Assembly: GCA_021780475.1 (NCBI GenBank)
Contig: JAJXYR010000231.1
Coordinates: 1 to 45,930, forward strand
Direction: 5' to 3'
DNA length: 45,930 bases
From: Pseudomonadota bacterium
GTDB lineage: Bacteria; Pseudomonadota; Gammaproteobacteria; Steroidobacterales; Steroidobacteraceae
Part shown: piece by piece, positions 31,835 through 41,611 of the stretch
Layout: each line of letters starts with the position of its first letter
Numbering within the stretch: position 1 is the first letter of the stretch
The notes under the pieces: model-generated
What the model was told of the DNA's origin: nothing
Databases searched by the model: none
What the model saw: only the letters and a program-made list of their open reading frames with translations
Position numbers and translations under genes: made by a program

Positions 31835-32629
31835 ATGACCTTTGCCGCCCCCGCCCTGTTCGCCGCGATGCTCTGGTGGACGCTGACCGGCGTGATCCTG
31901 TTTCTCGACGGGCTGCCGCGCGAGACCTTCCGCTGGAGCCTGCTCGGCGCGACGATCACGCTGCTCATCGCTCTCCACGCACTGCATGCCAGCGCCGGCA
32001 TAAGCGGTCCCGCCGCGTGCTACGCGGCCTTCACGGCGGCGATCCTGGTGTGGGCGTGGGTCGAAATGAGTTTCCTGATGGGCTTCATCACCGGACCGCG
32101 CAAGCGGGCGTGCGAATCCGGCTGTGGCGGGCACGCGCATTTCCTGCATGCCACGCAGGCTGTCATCTACCATGAACTCGCGACCGTGGCCGCGGGCCTG
32201 CTGATCCTGGCGCTGACCTGGAACGCGGTGAACCGCACGGGCCTGTGGACGTTTTGCGTGCTGTGGGCGATGCGGATCAGCGCGAAACTCAACCTGTTCC
32301 TCGGCGTGGCGAACCGCGGCGAGCGATTCCTGCCCGAACATCTGCGTTATCTGACGGGTTTTTTCGGCAGGCGGACGATGAACTTCCTGTTTCCGGTCTC
32401 GGTGACCGCGGCGACGATCGCGTTCGCACTGCTCGCGCAGCAGTGCCTGCGGCAGGCGCCAGGGCCGTCGGCGGCCGGCACGGTGCTGGTCACCACGCTG
32501 CTCGCGCTCGGTCTGCTGGAGCATTGGTTCATGATCCTGCCCTGGCCTAGCGAGAGGCTCTGGCCGTCTGCGTCGCTCGAACCCGTCGATCCTTCCAACC
32601 GTGCTCTCTTGACCTACCCGGAGCCCTAG
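31835..32629 (+). CDS. puhE: Photosynthetic complex assembly protein PuhE
   Basis: PuhE is a multi-span membrane protein found after puhABC-acsF in many PGCs; its loss lowers pigment complex levels in Rhodobacter. About 264 residues carry six to seven hydrophobic segments. Family-like stretches are WAWVEMSFLMGFITGPRKRA, the Cys/His-rich CESGCGGHAHFLHATQAVIY, RISAKLNLFLGVANRG and HLRYLTGFFGRRTMNFLFP. The start is ATG at 31835, and the adjacent GTG at 31832 is also possible. It is probably the last gene of the operon. A metal-responsive promoter for the next genes overlaps its 3' end. Confidence 0.92.
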   Translation: MTFAAPALFAAMLWWTLTGVILFLDGLPRETFRWSLLGATITLLIALHALHASAGISGPAACYAAFTAAILVWAWVEMSFLMGFITGPRKRACESGCGGHAHFLHATQAVIYHELATVAAGLLILALTWNAVNRTGLWTFCVLWAMRISAKLNLFLGVANRGERFLPEHLRYLTGFFGRRTMNFLFPVSVTAATIAFALLAQQCLRQAPGPSAAGTVLVTTLLALGLLEHWFMILPWPSERLWPSASLEPVDPSNRALLTYPEP

Positions 32630-32639
32630 GGTCTAGACT
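32609..32639 (+). promoter_or_regulatory. CueR-type (MerR family) copper-responsive promoter
   Basis: A -35 TTGACC (32609-32614) and a -10 TAGACT (32634-32639) are separated by 19 bases, the overlong spacer typical of MerR-family activators. Between them is a 21-base block with arms ACCTACC and CTAGGGT around a 7-base centre. The left arm matches the CueR consensus ACCTTCC at 6 of 7 positions and the right arm is weaker (4 of 7). Copper transport genes start at 32672. It lies over the end of puhE. No cueR gene is in the window. Confidence 0.7.
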
Positions 32640-32671
32640 GACGCTCCTGGTTGGACGGCAGGAGAATCGCG

Positions 32672-32905
32672 ATGAGCGCTGAAGGATCAACGGCTGCGGA
32701 GCGGCGGCTCGTGTTGTCGATATCCGGCATGACCTGTGCCGGCTGTGCCAACACCGTCAAGCGGCTGCTGACGGGGGTTCAGGGCGTGACCGCCGTCGAC
32801 GTCGACCTCGCGCGGGGCCGGGCCGAAGTCGCGGGAACCGCCGCGAGTGCCGACCTGATTGCGGCGGTCGAGGCCGGAGGATTCGACGCCTCATCGTCCG
32901 GTTGA
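32672..32905 (+). CDS. CopZ-like copper-binding protein (heavy-metal-associated domain)
   Basis: The 77-residue cytoplasmic protein is a single HMA domain with the metal-binding loop GMTCAGC (C22, C25). It ends in [12 protein letters not shown], the usual last helix and strand. The ATG at 32672 has an AGGAGA ribosome binding site. It probably hands Cu+ to the ATPase encoded next. Its stop TGA lies two bases before the ATPase start and the two frames differ by +1, so it could also be a first HMA domain cut off from a two-HMA ATPase. Confidence 0.82.
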   Translation: MSAEGSTAAERRLVLSISGMTCAGCANTVKRLLTGVQGVTAVDVDLARGRAEVAGTAASADLIAAVEAGGFDASSSG

Positions 32906-32906
32906 C

Positions 32907-35120
32907 GTGCAGCCCGCCGAACCGACGCTGACCCCCGCCGGGGGCGGCGAGCGGCGCGAACTCGCGATCTCCGGCATGACCTGCGCGAGTTGTTCCGGCC
33001 GCGTCGAAAAAGTCCTGCGCAAGGTCCCGGGCGTCCTGCACGCCGAGGTCAATCTTGCCACCGAACACGCCACCGTCCTGGGTGTCGACGGCGTGCTGCG
33101 GCCGGCGGATCTCATCGCGGCGGTGCAACGAGCGGGATATGGGGCCCGCCTGCTCACCGGCGACGCCGCGCAGGATCGCGCCGCCGCCGAGGAGGATGCG
33201 GCGATCAGGCGTCGCGAGGGCCGGCGGGTGTTCGCCGCCCTGGTGTTGTGCGCACCGCTAATCCTGCCGATGGCCGGACTTTCGCTGCCCGGTTGGGTCG
33301 CGTTCGCCCTCGCCACGCCGGTGCAGTTCTACTTCGGCCGCCGATTCTACGTGGGCGCCTGGAAGGCGTTGCGCGCGGGTACGGGCAACATGGACTTGTT
33401 GGTGGCGCTCGGCTCCTCGGCGGCGTATTTCTACAGTTTCTATCTGCTCGCGGACGGTTCCGGCCGTCCGCTCTATTTCGAGGGCGCGGCGGTCGTCATT
33501 GCGCTCGTGATGCTCGGCAAATGGATGGAGGCGCGCGCCAAACACTCGACCACCGCGGCCATCCGCGCGTTGATGTCGCTGCGACCGGAGAGCGCGCGGG
33601 TCGAGCGCGACGGCGGGGAGATCGAGGTGCCTGCAGACGCGGTTGCGGTCGATGACGTCGTCGTGGTCCGCCCCGGCGAGCGGCTGCCCGTCGACGGTGT
33701 CCTCATGAGCGGGACCGGCGGAGTGGACGAGAGCCTGCTGACCGGCGAGAGCCTGCCGGTCGAAAAGCACCCAGGGGACCGGGTCGTCGGCGGATCGATC
33801 AACGGTGCCGGCCTGCTGCGCATCCGCACGAGCGCCGTGGGCGCGCGCTCGACGCTCGCGCGGATCATTGCGCTGGTGGAGAACGCGCAGTCGAAGAAGC
33901 CGCCGGTGCAGCGGCTGGTCGACCGGATCGCGGCGGTCTTCGTCGCCGTGGTGTTGGCGTTCGCGCTCGCCACGTTCCTGACCTGGTGGCTCGGTTTCGG
34001 ACGTTTCGACACCGGCCTCATCGCCGCGATCTCGGTGTTGGTGATCGCCTGCCCTTGTTCGCTCGGTCTGGCGACGCCGACGGCGCTCATGGTCGGGACG
34101 GGAACGGCGGCCCGGGCCGGCATCCTGATCCGCGACGCCGAGGCTTTGGAGCGCGCGCACGACCTGACCACGCTGGTGGTCGACAAGACCGGCACGCTGA
34201 CCGAGGGGAAGCCGGTGGTCACGGACATCGCCGCGGTCGAGCCGGGCGGCGAGGATGCGCTGCTCTGCCTGACCGCGTCGGCGCAAACCGGCAGCGAGCA
34301 CCCGCTCGCCCGCGCGATCCTGGCGCGCGCGACGGGCCTCTCACTGCGGCCGGTCGCGCAATTCCAGAGCCGCGCCGGACTTGGCCTCACCGCGTCGATC
34401 GACGGGAATCACGTCGCGATCGGCAACCGCCGCTTGATGACGGAACACGGCGTCTCTTTCGAGCCGCTCGCGGCGGCGGCCTCCAAGCTGGAGTCCGAGG
34501 GACGCACCGTGATGTGGGTGGCTTCGTTGCTTCCGGCTCCGCGGCTCCTCGGATTCATCGCGGTCGCCGATCCGATCAAACCCACCGCGCTCGAGGCGAT
34601 CCGCGATCTACGCAGCGCGGGCCTGGAGATCGTGCTGCTGACCGGCGACAACCGGCGGACCGCCGCCGCGGTGGCCGCGGCGCTGGGGATCGAACGGGTG
34701 CTGGCCGAGGTGCTGCCCGACGACAAGGTCGTCGAGGTGCGCCGCCTGCAAACGGCGGGAAGGCACGTCGGCATGGTGGGCGACGGGGTGAACGACGCGC
34801 CGGCGCTCGCGGCCGCGGACATCGGCTTCGCGATGGGCGGCGGCGCCGACGCCGCGATGGCCGCCGCCGGGATCACGCTGATGCGAGGCGATCCGCTGCT
34901 GATCGGCGATGCGATCGCCGTCAGTCGCGCGACCTATCGAAAGATCCGCCAGGGCCTGTTCTGGGCGTTCTTTTACAATTTGATCGGCATGCCCGCGGCC
35001 GCACTCGGGTTGCTGAACCCGATGATCGCCGGTGCGGCGATGGCGGCCTCCTCGGTCACGGTCGTCGTCAACGCGTTGTTGCTCCGCCGCTGGCGCCCGA
35101 CGGCGCGGAGCCGGCGCTAG
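32907..35120 (+). CDS. copA: Copper-translocating P-type ATPase
   Basis: This P1B-1 ATPase exports Cu+ from the cytoplasm or supplies it to membrane cuproproteins. About 737 residues: one HMA domain (GMTCASC, C26/C29), TGES near 278, the transmembrane metal site CPC in [18 protein letters not shown] near 381, the phosphorylated [11 protein letters not shown] near 425, [14 protein letters not shown] and [20 protein letters not shown] near 625. The likely start is GTG at 32907, two bases after the CopZ-like gene, without a clear ribosome binding site, so coupled translation or frameshifting is plausible. Upstream codons in this frame have no other good start. The 3' end overlaps pufC by 53 bases on the other strand. 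Confidence 0.92.
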   Translation: MQPAEPTLTPAGGGERRELAISGMTCASCSGRVEKVLRKVPGVLHAEVNLATEHATVLGVDGVLRPADLIAAVQRAGYGARLLTGDAAQDRAAAEEDAAIRRREGRRVFAALVLCAPLILPMAGLSLPGWVAFALATPVQFYFGRRFYVGAWKALRAGTGNMDLLVALGSSAAYFYSFYLLADGSGRPLYFEGAAVVIALVMLGKWMEARAKHSTTAAIRALMSLRPESARVERDGGEIEVPADAVAVDDVVVVRPGERLPVDGVLMSGTGGVDESLLTGESLPVEKHPGDRVVGGSINGAGLLRIRTSAVGARSTLARIIALVENAQSKKPPVQRLVDRIAAVFVAVVLAFALATFLTWWLGFGRFDTGLIAAISVLVIACPCSLGLATPTALMVGTGTAARAGILIRDAEALERAHDLTTLVVDKTGTLTEGKPVVTDIAAVEPGGEDALLCLTASAQTGSEHPLARAILARATGLSLRPVAQFQSRAGLGLTASIDGNHVAIGNRRLMTEHGVSFEPLAAAASKLESEGRTVMWVASLLPAPRLLGFIAVADPIKPTALEAIRDLRSAGLEIVLLTGDNRRTAAAVAAALGIERVLAEVLPDDKVVEVRRLQTAGRHVGMVGDGVNDAPALAAADIGFAMGGGADAAMAAAGITLMRGDPLLIGDAIAVSRATYRKIRQGLFWAFFYNLIGMPAAALGLLNPMIAGAAMAASSVTVVVNALLLRRWRPTARSRR

Positions 35121-36189
35121 CGGCGGGTGTCGCGGCCGGCGCGGGCGGCGTCATCGTTCCCTCGAGTTCCGGGTAATCCTTCGCCATGCTCACGCCGTAC
35201 AAGGGTTTGAAAATGCCCTGATGGCAGGTGGCGCAGTCGATCTTCGCAACGTCCCCGAGCACACCGCGGCGGGCCGTCGGAAAGGTCGCGGTCAGCGGCG
35301 TCATGTAATCGACGTTCAACTCCCTCGCCATGCGGATGCCGTACCAGGCGGTCACGCGCTTCGGTGTGCTCGTGCTCCAGATCGGCGTCGACCGGGTGTT
35401 GTGGCAGTAATCGCAGTTCACGCCGAGCGCCGTCGACATGTGCATCATCAACGCGTAGGTCGTTTCGGTCTGCTGGATCGAACTGCGGTTGCCGTCCGGC
35501 AGCGCCCCGGTCGAGTTGACGCGGATCGGCATCGCGTGCAGCAGGTACGGCGTGAACGGATCGTAGGGCAGCGATGATCCGCCGATCGTCGCGAGCGGGG
35601 AATACAAGTCCGGATTCGCCGCGGTCATGCCGCCGCCGGCCGACTCGCCCGGGCTTTCGAACCAGACTTGTTGCGGCACGACGTGTCCACGATGACAGGT
35701 GTAGCACGTGACGCCCGTCGCGCCGACATGGCTTTTCCAGTCCGAGTTGATGTGGCGGACCATCTGCAGCATCCGCCGCGCCACCACCTTCGTGTAGCGC
35801 TGATCGCTCGCCATGTTTGCGACCGAATGGCAATAGCCGCAGCTTTGGTCCGGCGGCGCCACCCACTGCGTCATCGCGACCATGACCCGTGCGAATTGCG
35901 CGATGTTGAGGTCCTTCAGGACCTGTACATTCTTGTATACCGACCCGGCAAGCGGGCCCGCGGTCGGCGCAGCCGGCAGCGGCGGCGGCACGCGGTTGTT
36001 CGGCGCCTGCAGCGCATCCATCCGTGGGTTGATCAGCGTCACCATCCCGGTGCCGCGATAGCCGCCCTGCACCACGTCGACCGGCGGCCGTTCGCAAGCG
36101 GCGAGCATCGCGAGCGTGGAGATGACTGCAAGCCGCGCGACGGACGGGAATCCCGCGCGCCGATCCGATCGTCCGGTGAGTGTATTCAC
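35068..36189 (-). CDS. pufC: Reaction centre tetrahaem cytochrome c subunit
   Basis: PufC is bound to the periplasmic face of the reaction centre and re-reduces the special pair with electrons from HiPIP or cytochrome c. The 373-residue protein has four CxxCH haem sites: SCGYCH (117-121), TCYTCH (162-166), NCDYCH and DCATCH. The N-terminus ends in LAMLAAC (C32), a lipoprotein signal. A proline/alanine/serine-rich tail ends the protein. The start is GTG at 36189, overlapping the pufM stop (GTGA). Its last 53 bases overlap copA on the opposite strand. Confidence 0.96.
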   Translation of the reverse strand: MNTLTGRSDRRAGFPSVARLAVISTLAMLAACERPPVDVVQGGYRGTGMVTLINPRMDALQAPNNRVPPPLPAAPTAGPLAGSVYKNVQVLKDLNIAQFARVMVAMTQWVAPPDQSCGYCHSVANMASDQRYTKVVARRMLQMVRHINSDWKSHVGATGVTCYTCHRGHVVPQQVWFESPGESAGGGMTAANPDLYSPLATIGGSSLPYDPFTPYLLHAMPIRVNSTGALPDGNRSSIQQTETTYALMMHMSTALGVNCDYCHNTRSTPIWSTSTPKRVTAWYGIRMARELNVDYMTPLTATFPTARRGVLGDVAKIDCATCHQGIFKPLYGVSMAKDYPELEGTMTPPAPAATPAASAGSAPSGASGGATTR

Positions 36190-37163
36190 TTGAGCGCTCC
36201 GGGCAGACTCGCCGGGTCCACGACCGGCGGAAACACGTGGGGGTACATCGGCGCGACGCCATGCTTGACGGCCCACAGGTACCAGTTGTCTACGACCGTT
36301 CCGGTCAACAGGATGCCGATACCGCCGACCAGCGGACACAGCACCGCGAACCACCACGCCCATCGATGAATCGACTCCATCGTCGCGTTGAATCCCATCG
36401 TCCAGCGCCAGAACAGTGCGGCGCGCTCCGAGGCCGTGCCCCGATCGACGATCTGTTCGATCTCCCGGTCGCCGCCGAAGCGGCTGACGGCGAGGATCGT
36501 GCCGCCGTGCATCGCGAACAGCAGCGCCGACCCATACAGGAAGGCGATGGACAGGCAGTGAAACGGGTTGTAGAAGAGGTTGCCGTACCGGAGCGAGAAG
36601 GCGCTGACCCAGTCGAGGTGAGGAAAGATGCCGAAGGGCACCGCCTCGCCGAAGTTTCCCATCAGCACGGGACGGATGATGCCGAGCACGAGATAGAGCC
36701 AGATCGCCGCCGCGAACGCCCAGGCGACATGCGTGCCGAGGCCGAGCGCACGGGCGCGGCGATACATGCGCACCCACCACAGCAACAGCGCGCTCGTCAG
36801 GAAGAACCCGGCCATCAACCACCAGCCGCCGTTCTGCAGCGTCGGCCAGTGCAGCCCGTTCGCCGGGGACGGTGGCTCCAGCGCGAGCCACGGCAGCAGG
36901 CGCACGAACTGGATCGGGTTCCAATGAACCTGCGCGAACATGTTCAGCCCGATGATCTCGAACGCGATGAATCCGCAGACCAGGGACAGAAGGCCCGTGG
37001 TTCCCAGATAGATCGGCCCGATCTGGGCATCGCCGAAGCGGCCCAGCCAGTACGAGAAGAACGGCTTGCCCTGCCGGTCCCAGGTGCCCGGTCGCAGCGG
37101 CACACCGGAATAAGCGGGCGCGCCGATTTGAACGCGAGTGATGATGTTCTGATATTCGGCCAT
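36186..37163 (-). CDS. pufM: Reaction centre M subunit
   Basis: PufM forms the photochemical core with PufL and binds pigments, QA and the non-haem iron. The 325-residue, five-helix protein starts [20 protein letters not shown]. Conserved stretches are [40 protein letters not shown] (special-pair and iron ligands) and [20 protein letters not shown]. The C-terminus extends into [13 protein letters not shown], as in species with PufC. It lies 20 bases after pufL. Confidence 0.97.
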   Translation of the reverse strand: MAEYQNIITRVQIGAPAYSGVPLRPGTWDRQGKPFFSYWLGRFGDAQIGPIYLGTTGLLSLVCGFIAFEIIGLNMFAQVHWNPIQFVRLLPWLALEPPSPANGLHWPTLQNGGWWLMAGFFLTSALLLWWVRMYRRARALGLGTHVAWAFAAAIWLYLVLGIIRPVLMGNFGEAVPFGIFPHLDWVSAFSLRYGNLFYNPFHCLSIAFLYGSALLFAMHGGTILAVSRFGGDREIEQIVDRGTASERAALFWRWTMGFNATMESIHRWAWWFAVLCPLVGGIGILLTGTVVDNWYLWAVKHGVAPMYPHVFPPVVDPASLPGALK

Positions 37164-37183
37164 GATGTCCCCCGCGAATATTG

Positions 37184-38008
37184 TCAGTGCCAGATCGGCA
37201 GGTTGAGCCACCATCCCCACCACGACGGCCAGCCGTGCGTCCAGAACGGACCGCTCAGCAGTATGCACACGGCGCTGAAGAACACCGCGCTGACGGCGAG
37301 GAAGAGCCCGAGTCGATGGATGCCGAGCGAACCGATCGAATAACCGATGGCGTCCCGGAAATACGTGTTCTCCTCCTCCACCGATTTGACGGTCCCGCCC
37401 CGCGGCGGGTTGGCCGCCGACAGGATGAGTCCACCATGCAGCGACAACGCGAAGGTGGTCGCGAAGAAGAAGCTGACGGCGATCATGTGCGCCGGGTTGT
37501 AGTGAAAGCTTAGATATTGGTAGCCCGTGTTGGACACCCAGTCGAGGTGGCTGAAGATCCCGTAGGGAAATCCCACGCCCCAGGCTCCCATCAACAGCGG
37601 GCGTATCACGTTGAGCGACACGTAGGCGAATATCGCCATGCCGAAGGCCGCCGGCACGTGGTATCCGATTCCGAGCTTGCGGCAGATCTCCACCTCGCGC
37701 AGCGCCCAGGACACGAAGGAGCCGACCGCGCAGATCGTGATGAGCTGCCATAACCCGCCCGCCGCGAGCGGCGCGAACCGCAGCCCGTACTTGATGTCGG
37801 GCGGCGCGATGCTGATCTGCCAGATGTTCCAGGTCGGCCCGAGCGCGGCGCCCCAGATGATCAACAGCGTTCCGAGTATCGCGAAGAATGCCGCCGTGAC
37901 GCCGAAGAAGCCCACGTAGAAGGGTCCGACCCAAAAGTCGAACAGATCCCCCCCGAGCAGGGTCCCGCCGCGTACACGGTATTTTCTTTCGAAGCTGAGC
38001 ATCGCCAT
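37184..38008 (-). CDS. pufL: Reaction centre L subunit
   Basis: PufL pairs with PufM and carries the QB site. The 274-residue protein starts [20 protein letters not shown], then [16 protein letters not shown], and contains [36 protein letters not shown] and [22 protein letters not shown], with conserved chlorophyll and iron histidines. ATG at 38008 is used, and a second ATG is two codons in. It is separated from pufA by 128 bases with hairpins. Confidence 0.97.
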   Translation of the reverse strand: MAMLSFERKYRVRGGTLLGGDLFDFWVGPFYVGFFGVTAAFFAILGTLLIIWGAALGPTWNIWQISIAPPDIKYGLRFAPLAAGGLWQLITICAVGSFVSWALREVEICRKLGIGYHVPAAFGMAIFAYVSLNVIRPLLMGAWGVGFPYGIFSHLDWVSNTGYQYLSFHYNPAHMIAVSFFFATTFALSLHGGLILSAANPPRGGTVKSVEEENTYFRDAIGYSIGSLGIHRLGLFLAVSAVFFSAVCILLSGPFWTHGWPSWWGWWLNLPIWH

Positions 38009-38042
38009 GTTGTTGCTCTCTCGTCTGGAGTTGCCCTTGGTG

Positions 38043-38073
38043 CCCGGTCACGGGGGCGATCCGCCGAAGGCGG
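38043..38073 (-). other. Tandem hairpins between pufA and pufL
   Basis: In the 128-base pufA-pufL gap, CCGCC/GGCGG with a three-base loop (38061-38073) and CCCG/CGGG with a four-base loop (38043-38054) lie close together on the transcript. In Rhodobacter, hairpins at this place stabilise pufBA mRNA and set the LH1-to-reaction-centre ratio. A similar role here is inferred. Confidence 0.5.
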
Positions 38074-38136
38074 TGAACGCGGCAGCAAGCGGCCCTTCGC
38101 GCCACCCACCGCGTCCGCCGCCCCCGACGTCGCGCC

Positions 38137-38328
38137 CTACGGCTTGGCCGCGTCCGGCATCGTCGACATGTGCTGCGCGGCAGCCGACGGTGTCCCGTGC
38201 GCACCCAGCCAGTTGAACCTGTCCGTGCTCAGCAGGATGAAGTGAATCAACAGTGCGAGCACCAGCAGGAACGTGAACAATCCGATCAAAGCCCTGCGCG
38301 GATCGAAGAGAAGCCAAATTCGCCACAT
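38137..38328 (-). CDS. pufA: LH1 antenna alpha polypeptide
   Basis: The 63-residue single-helix light-harvesting polypeptide has a cytoplasmic N-terminus [20 protein letters not shown]. The helix contains [18 protein letters not shown], with the bacteriochlorophyll-ligating His in the A-x3-H context. A hydrophilic tail follows. AAGGAGAC precedes the ATG at 38328. It lies 31 bases after pufB in the usual B-A order. Confidence 0.96.
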   Translation of the reverse strand: MWRIWLLFDPRRALIGLFTFLLVLALLIHFILLSTDRFNWLGAHGTPSAAAQHMSTMPDAAKP

Positions 38329-38359
38329 TTTTCAGTCTCCTTTGCGAGATCGGGAATCT

Positions 38360-38509
38360 TCAGAACCAGGGACGCCACTGCCACACTAAAAAGTGCGCCA
38401 CGATGGCGATCACGGTAAAGATGATGAAACTCGTCACGAAGATGCCGTGGAATTCCTTTGCCTCGGATTCCGTCAGCCCCGACAGCGAGCCTCTTTTTTC
38501 GTCAGCCAT
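38360..38509 (-). CDS. pufB: LH1 antenna beta polypeptide
   Basis: The 49-residue LH1 beta subunit reads [20 protein letters not shown], then [20 protein letters not shown] and LVWQWRPWF. It has the conserved EFH motif near the membrane face, the ligand His in [14 protein letters not shown] and the aromatic C-terminus typical of the family. A near-perfect GGAGGTGA ribosome binding site precedes the ATG at 38509. It is too short for usual gene-length cut-offs and easy to miss. Confidence 0.97.
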   Translation of the reverse strand: MADEKRGSLSGLTESEAKEFHGIFVTSFIIFTVIAIVAHFLVWQWRPWF

Positions 38510-38530
38510 ACGTCTCACCTCCAATCAAAT

Positions 38531-38542
38531 GGCCTTGCGGCC
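38531..38542 (-). other. GNRA-type hairpin between bchZ and pufB
   Basis: On the transcript GGCC-GCAA-GGCC forms a 4-bp stem with a GCAA tetraloop. It lies 25 bases after the bchZ stop and 21 bases before the pufB start codon. It could mark a processing or stability point that separates low-level bchZ from high-level pufBA mRNA; this is inferred. Confidence 0.3.
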
Positions 38543-38566
38543 GTTGCCACGCTGGTCGTCGCGCGG

Positions 38567-40075
38567 TTACCCCCGCCGCCGGGCACCGCCCACGGTGCCG
38601 GCCGGCTCTTCCACCGCCCGATGGTCTCGGACGGATTCCCTTCGAATCACCGACGCCGCGCCCGGAACATGTCCGACGGCGACGGTGTGTTCGCGCGCCG
38701 CGCGCGCCGCGCTCTCGGCGGCATCGCGCAGCCTCTTGGCCGCTGAAATGCGCACGACCATCGGCTCGGCCGCGACCAGGGCGTCGAGCGCCGCGCCCGC
38801 CTCCGCGGTCCAACGCATCTCTTCGTGCAGGCGCGCGGGGGTCGGATCGACCCGGTCGAGCTCGCTCGACAGCGGCAGAATGTTGAACAGCGCGTCGAAC
38901 AACGCGTTGCACACCTCCTGCACGATATAGGTGGCGCCGCCGTATCCCATGAACGGCGTACCGGTATGCCGGCGCACGATCGCGCCCGGAAATGACGCAG
39001 GGATGTACATCGCGCGCGCCCCCGCCTCGGCGAGGTACATCCGCTCGTTGAAACTTCCGAACATCACGAGCGGCGGGGTTTCGCGAATGGCCCTGCGCAC
39101 CGCCTCGTTGTCGGGCTTCACTCCGGCGCGGCGCGCGATCGAGAATCGGCACGGCAGCCCCATTTCCTCCTCGAGGAAGTGCCGGAGGCCGCGCGCGTAC
39201 GTCTCGTTTGCGACCACCGCGAAACTCGCGGTCGCGAAGAAATCCTGCGTCACCGACCGCCACAGATCCCACAGCGGCTTGATGGTCGTGTGTTTCTCGC
39301 GCTCGATGAACGGTTCCGGATCGAGCCCCAGCATCGCGCCGAGCGTGCGCAGGAACTTCGTCGTGCTATGAAGGCCGATCGGAGCCTGGAGGTAGGGCCG
39401 CTCGAGCGTCTCGCACAACAGGCGGCCGAACTCGCGGTACATGCAGACGTTGACGTCGGCGTCGATCAGTCGCGGCACGTCGGCCAGGTGGCTGCCGAGC
39501 GGGAACGTCAGGTTCACCTCGGCGCCGATGCCCTCGATGAGCCGTTTGATCTCGTGCAGATCGCTCGCCGTGTTGAAGGTGCCGTAGATCGGGCCGATGA
39601 CGTTGACGCGCGGCTTCTCCCCGTCCTTGCGCGGCGCCCGCGCCGGAATCTTCTTGCGACCGTATTCGCTCCACAGCCAGGCCAACGCCCGATTGGCGCT
39701 CTGCCATTGATCCTCATCGATGGTGCGCGGCAGAAAGCGCTGGATGTTGGTGCCCTCGGGCGTCACGCCGCCGCCGATCATTTCGGCGATCGATCCGGTG
39801 ACGACGACCGCCGGCAGGTCCGGATCGAGCGTCTTGTGGGCGCGCTTCATCGCGCCCTCGGTGCCGTGCTGGCCGAGTTCTTCCTCGGCGAGACCCGTGA
39901 CTACGATCGGCAATTCGTGCGGCGGGAGCCCGTCCGTGTAGTGCAACACCGAGGTGACCGGCAGGTTCTCGCAGCCCACCGGTCCGTCGATGATGACCTG
40001 AAGCCCCTTGATCGCCGTGAACACGTACACCGAGCCCCAGTAGCCGCCGGCGCGATCGTGGTCGAGCACGAGCAT
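38567..40075 (-). CDS. bchZ: Chlorophyllide reductase subunit Z
   Basis: BchZ with BchY forms the catalytic part of chlorophyllide a oxidoreductase, which reduces ring B. The 502-residue protein starts [20 protein letters not shown]. Marks are [19 protein letters not shown] (cluster Cys), [59 protein letters not shown] and [23 protein letters not shown] at 40075 overlaps the bchY stop by one base. An upstream extension of the frame within bchY is discarded. Confidence 0.96.
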   Translation of the reverse strand: MLVLDHDRAGGYWGSVYVFTAIKGLQVIIDGPVGCENLPVTSVLHYTDGLPPHELPIVVTGLAEEELGQHGTEGAMKRAHKTLDPDLPAVVVTGSIAEMIGGGVTPEGTNIQRFLPRTIDEDQWQSANRALAWLWSEYGRKKIPARAPRKDGEKPRVNVIGPIYGTFNTASDLHEIKRLIEGIGAEVNLTFPLGSHLADVPRLIDADVNVCMYREFGRLLCETLERPYLQAPIGLHSTTKFLRTLGAMLGLDPEPFIEREKHTTIKPLWDLWRSVTQDFFATASFAVVANETYARGLRHFLEEEMGLPCRFSIARRAGVKPDNEAVRRAIRETPPLVMFGSFNERMYLAEAGARAMYIPASFPGAIVRRHTGTPFMGYGGATYIVQEVCNALFDALFNILPLSSELDRVDPTPARLHEEMRWTAEAGAALDALVAAEPMVVRISAAKRLRDAAESAARAAREHTVAVGHVPGAASVIRRESVRDHRAVEEPAGTVGGARRRG

Positions 40076-41607
40076 CAGACAGGCTCCTCGGTGCGCCGCT
40101 TCGCCGCGGCTTTGGCGATTTGCGCCTTGTAGCGCTCGCGAAACTGCGGGTTGTCGACCGGCGGGTCCTGCCATACGCCGGCGGCGAATGACGTGCCGAC
40201 GCCGTCGAAGAATTCGCGCATCGTGTCGAATCGCGCCTTGTTGCCGAGAGCGCCGCACACGACCTGGGCGAGGGAGCCCGCCCCCGCCGCGCCCATCAAC
40301 GGGCGCGCGGAAATCAGGTTCGTGAAGTAAAGGGCGGGCGTCGCGCGCTCCTTGGCCTTTTGCACGACCGGCGTGGTGCCGATCGCGAGGTCGGGCTCGA
40401 ACTCACGCAATGCGGCCAGATCCTGTTCGAGCGATGCGCGGAATTGGACGTGCACCCCTTTCGCTTCGAGCCATTCGCGATCGACGTCCGACCAGTTCGT
40501 GCGCGGACAGGCGGTGCCGACGTAGGGCACCTGCGCCCCGCTCTCGATCAACAGCCGCGCAACCAGCAGTTCCGATCCCTCGTAGCCGGACAGCGTGATG
40601 CGCCCCTTGATCGGCGCGCCGGCGAGCGCCGCCTTGATCGCCGGCAGCACGCGGTTCTGCGCGAGCGCGACCTTGTCCTTGGAGACTCCGCAGGCGTCAC
40701 CGACCGAGGCGAGCCAGGCGGCCGTTCCGTCAATCCCGATCGGCGCCGAGCCGACGACCGGCCGGCCGGCGGCCGCGAATTCCCGCAACGATGCCGTGTA
40801 GAACGGGTGGACAGCGGCCACCGCCACGCAGTCCAGGGCCGCGTACAGCTCGCGCCATTCGCGCGTCGGCACGACCGGTCCGGCGGCGAGGCCCATCGGC
40901 TCGAGCATCATGCCGATGCCGACCGGGTCGGCCGGGAACATCTCGCCGAGCATCGTCACGGTGGGCTTGGCCTGGCGCCCGCCGCGCGGCGCCTGCACGG
41001 GCCCGTGCGAGGCTTCCTGGCGCGCGTACCTCAGCATCGCGCCGGCGAGCACGTCCTTCGCTTCGGCGTGGGTCGGCACGCCGAAGCCGGGCACGTCGAT
41101 GCCGATGATGCGAACTCCGTCTATCTCCTTCGGCAGCAGCTGCAGCGGCACGCCCGACGCCGTCGGCACGCACAGATTGATGATCACGATCGCGTCATAG
41201 TTCGCCGGGTCGGCGAGCGCGAAAACCGCCTCGCGAATGTCCTCGAACAGCTTGCCGGTCACGAGGGTTTCGCTGTTGAACGGCACGTAGTTGACGGTTC
41301 GGCGCGCGCCGTAGAAGTGCGAGGTGAACGTCAGCCCATAGACGCAGCATGCCGAACCGCACAGCACCGTCGCCGTGCGGCGCATCCGCAAGCCGACGCG
41401 CAGCGATCCGAAAGCCGGGCACATGCTCTGCGGTTGATCGTGCGGACCCTGTGGATAGTCGGCCGCGTAGCGCGCCAGGGTCTCGCTCTTGCCGGCGGCG
41501 CGGGCGGCGCGCTGCAATTCGGCCTTCCCCGCGTGACAGCCCACCCCGTCGGCGGCGGCTGTATCCGATGCTTCGGGTGCGTTGTTCATCGCGTCGGTGT
41601 CGGCCAT
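40075..41607 (-). CDS. bchY: Chlorophyllide reductase subunit Y
   Basis: BchY is the partner of BchZ. The 510-residue protein has the family segments [76 protein letters not shown] and [19 protein letters not shown], with cluster cysteines in the first, second and fourth. The start is ATG at 41607, four bases after the bchX stop. An internal ATG at 41589 is an alternative, as no ribosome binding site decides between them. Confidence 0.95.
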   Translation of the reverse strand: MADTDAMNNAPEASDTAAADGVGCHAGKAELQRAARAAGKSETLARYAADYPQGPHDQPQSMCPAFGSLRVGLRMRRTATVLCGSACCVYGLTFTSHFYGARRTVNYVPFNSETLVTGKLFEDIREAVFALADPANYDAIVIINLCVPTASGVPLQLLPKEIDGVRIIGIDVPGFGVPTHAEAKDVLAGAMLRYARQEASHGPVQAPRGGRQAKPTVTMLGEMFPADPVGIGMMLEPMGLAAGPVVPTREWRELYAALDCVAVAAVHPFYTASLREFAAAGRPVVGSAPIGIDGTAAWLASVGDACGVSKDKVALAQNRVLPAIKAALAGAPIKGRITLSGYEGSELLVARLLIESGAQVPYVGTACPRTNWSDVDREWLEAKGVHVQFRASLEQDLAALREFEPDLAIGTTPVVQKAKERATPALYFTNLISARPLMGAAGAGSLAQVVCGALGNKARFDTMREFFDGVGTSFAAGVWQDPPVDNPQFRERYKAQIAKAAAKRRTEEPV

Positions 41608-41611
41608 GGGG

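Noticed and set aside
30661-32001. Minus-strand open frame of about 440 codons opposite acsF
   Set aside because: Reverse-strand shadow of acsF with no recognisable motifs.
32859-32906. TTG start at 32859 for the copper ATPase
   Set aside because: It would lie inside the CopZ-like gene in another frame with no supporting site. GTG at 32907 sits right after the upstream stop.
38010-38566. pufQ or pufX gene near the puf operon
   Set aside because: The gap before pufB is 57 bases and the pufM-pufC junction overlaps, so there is no room for either.
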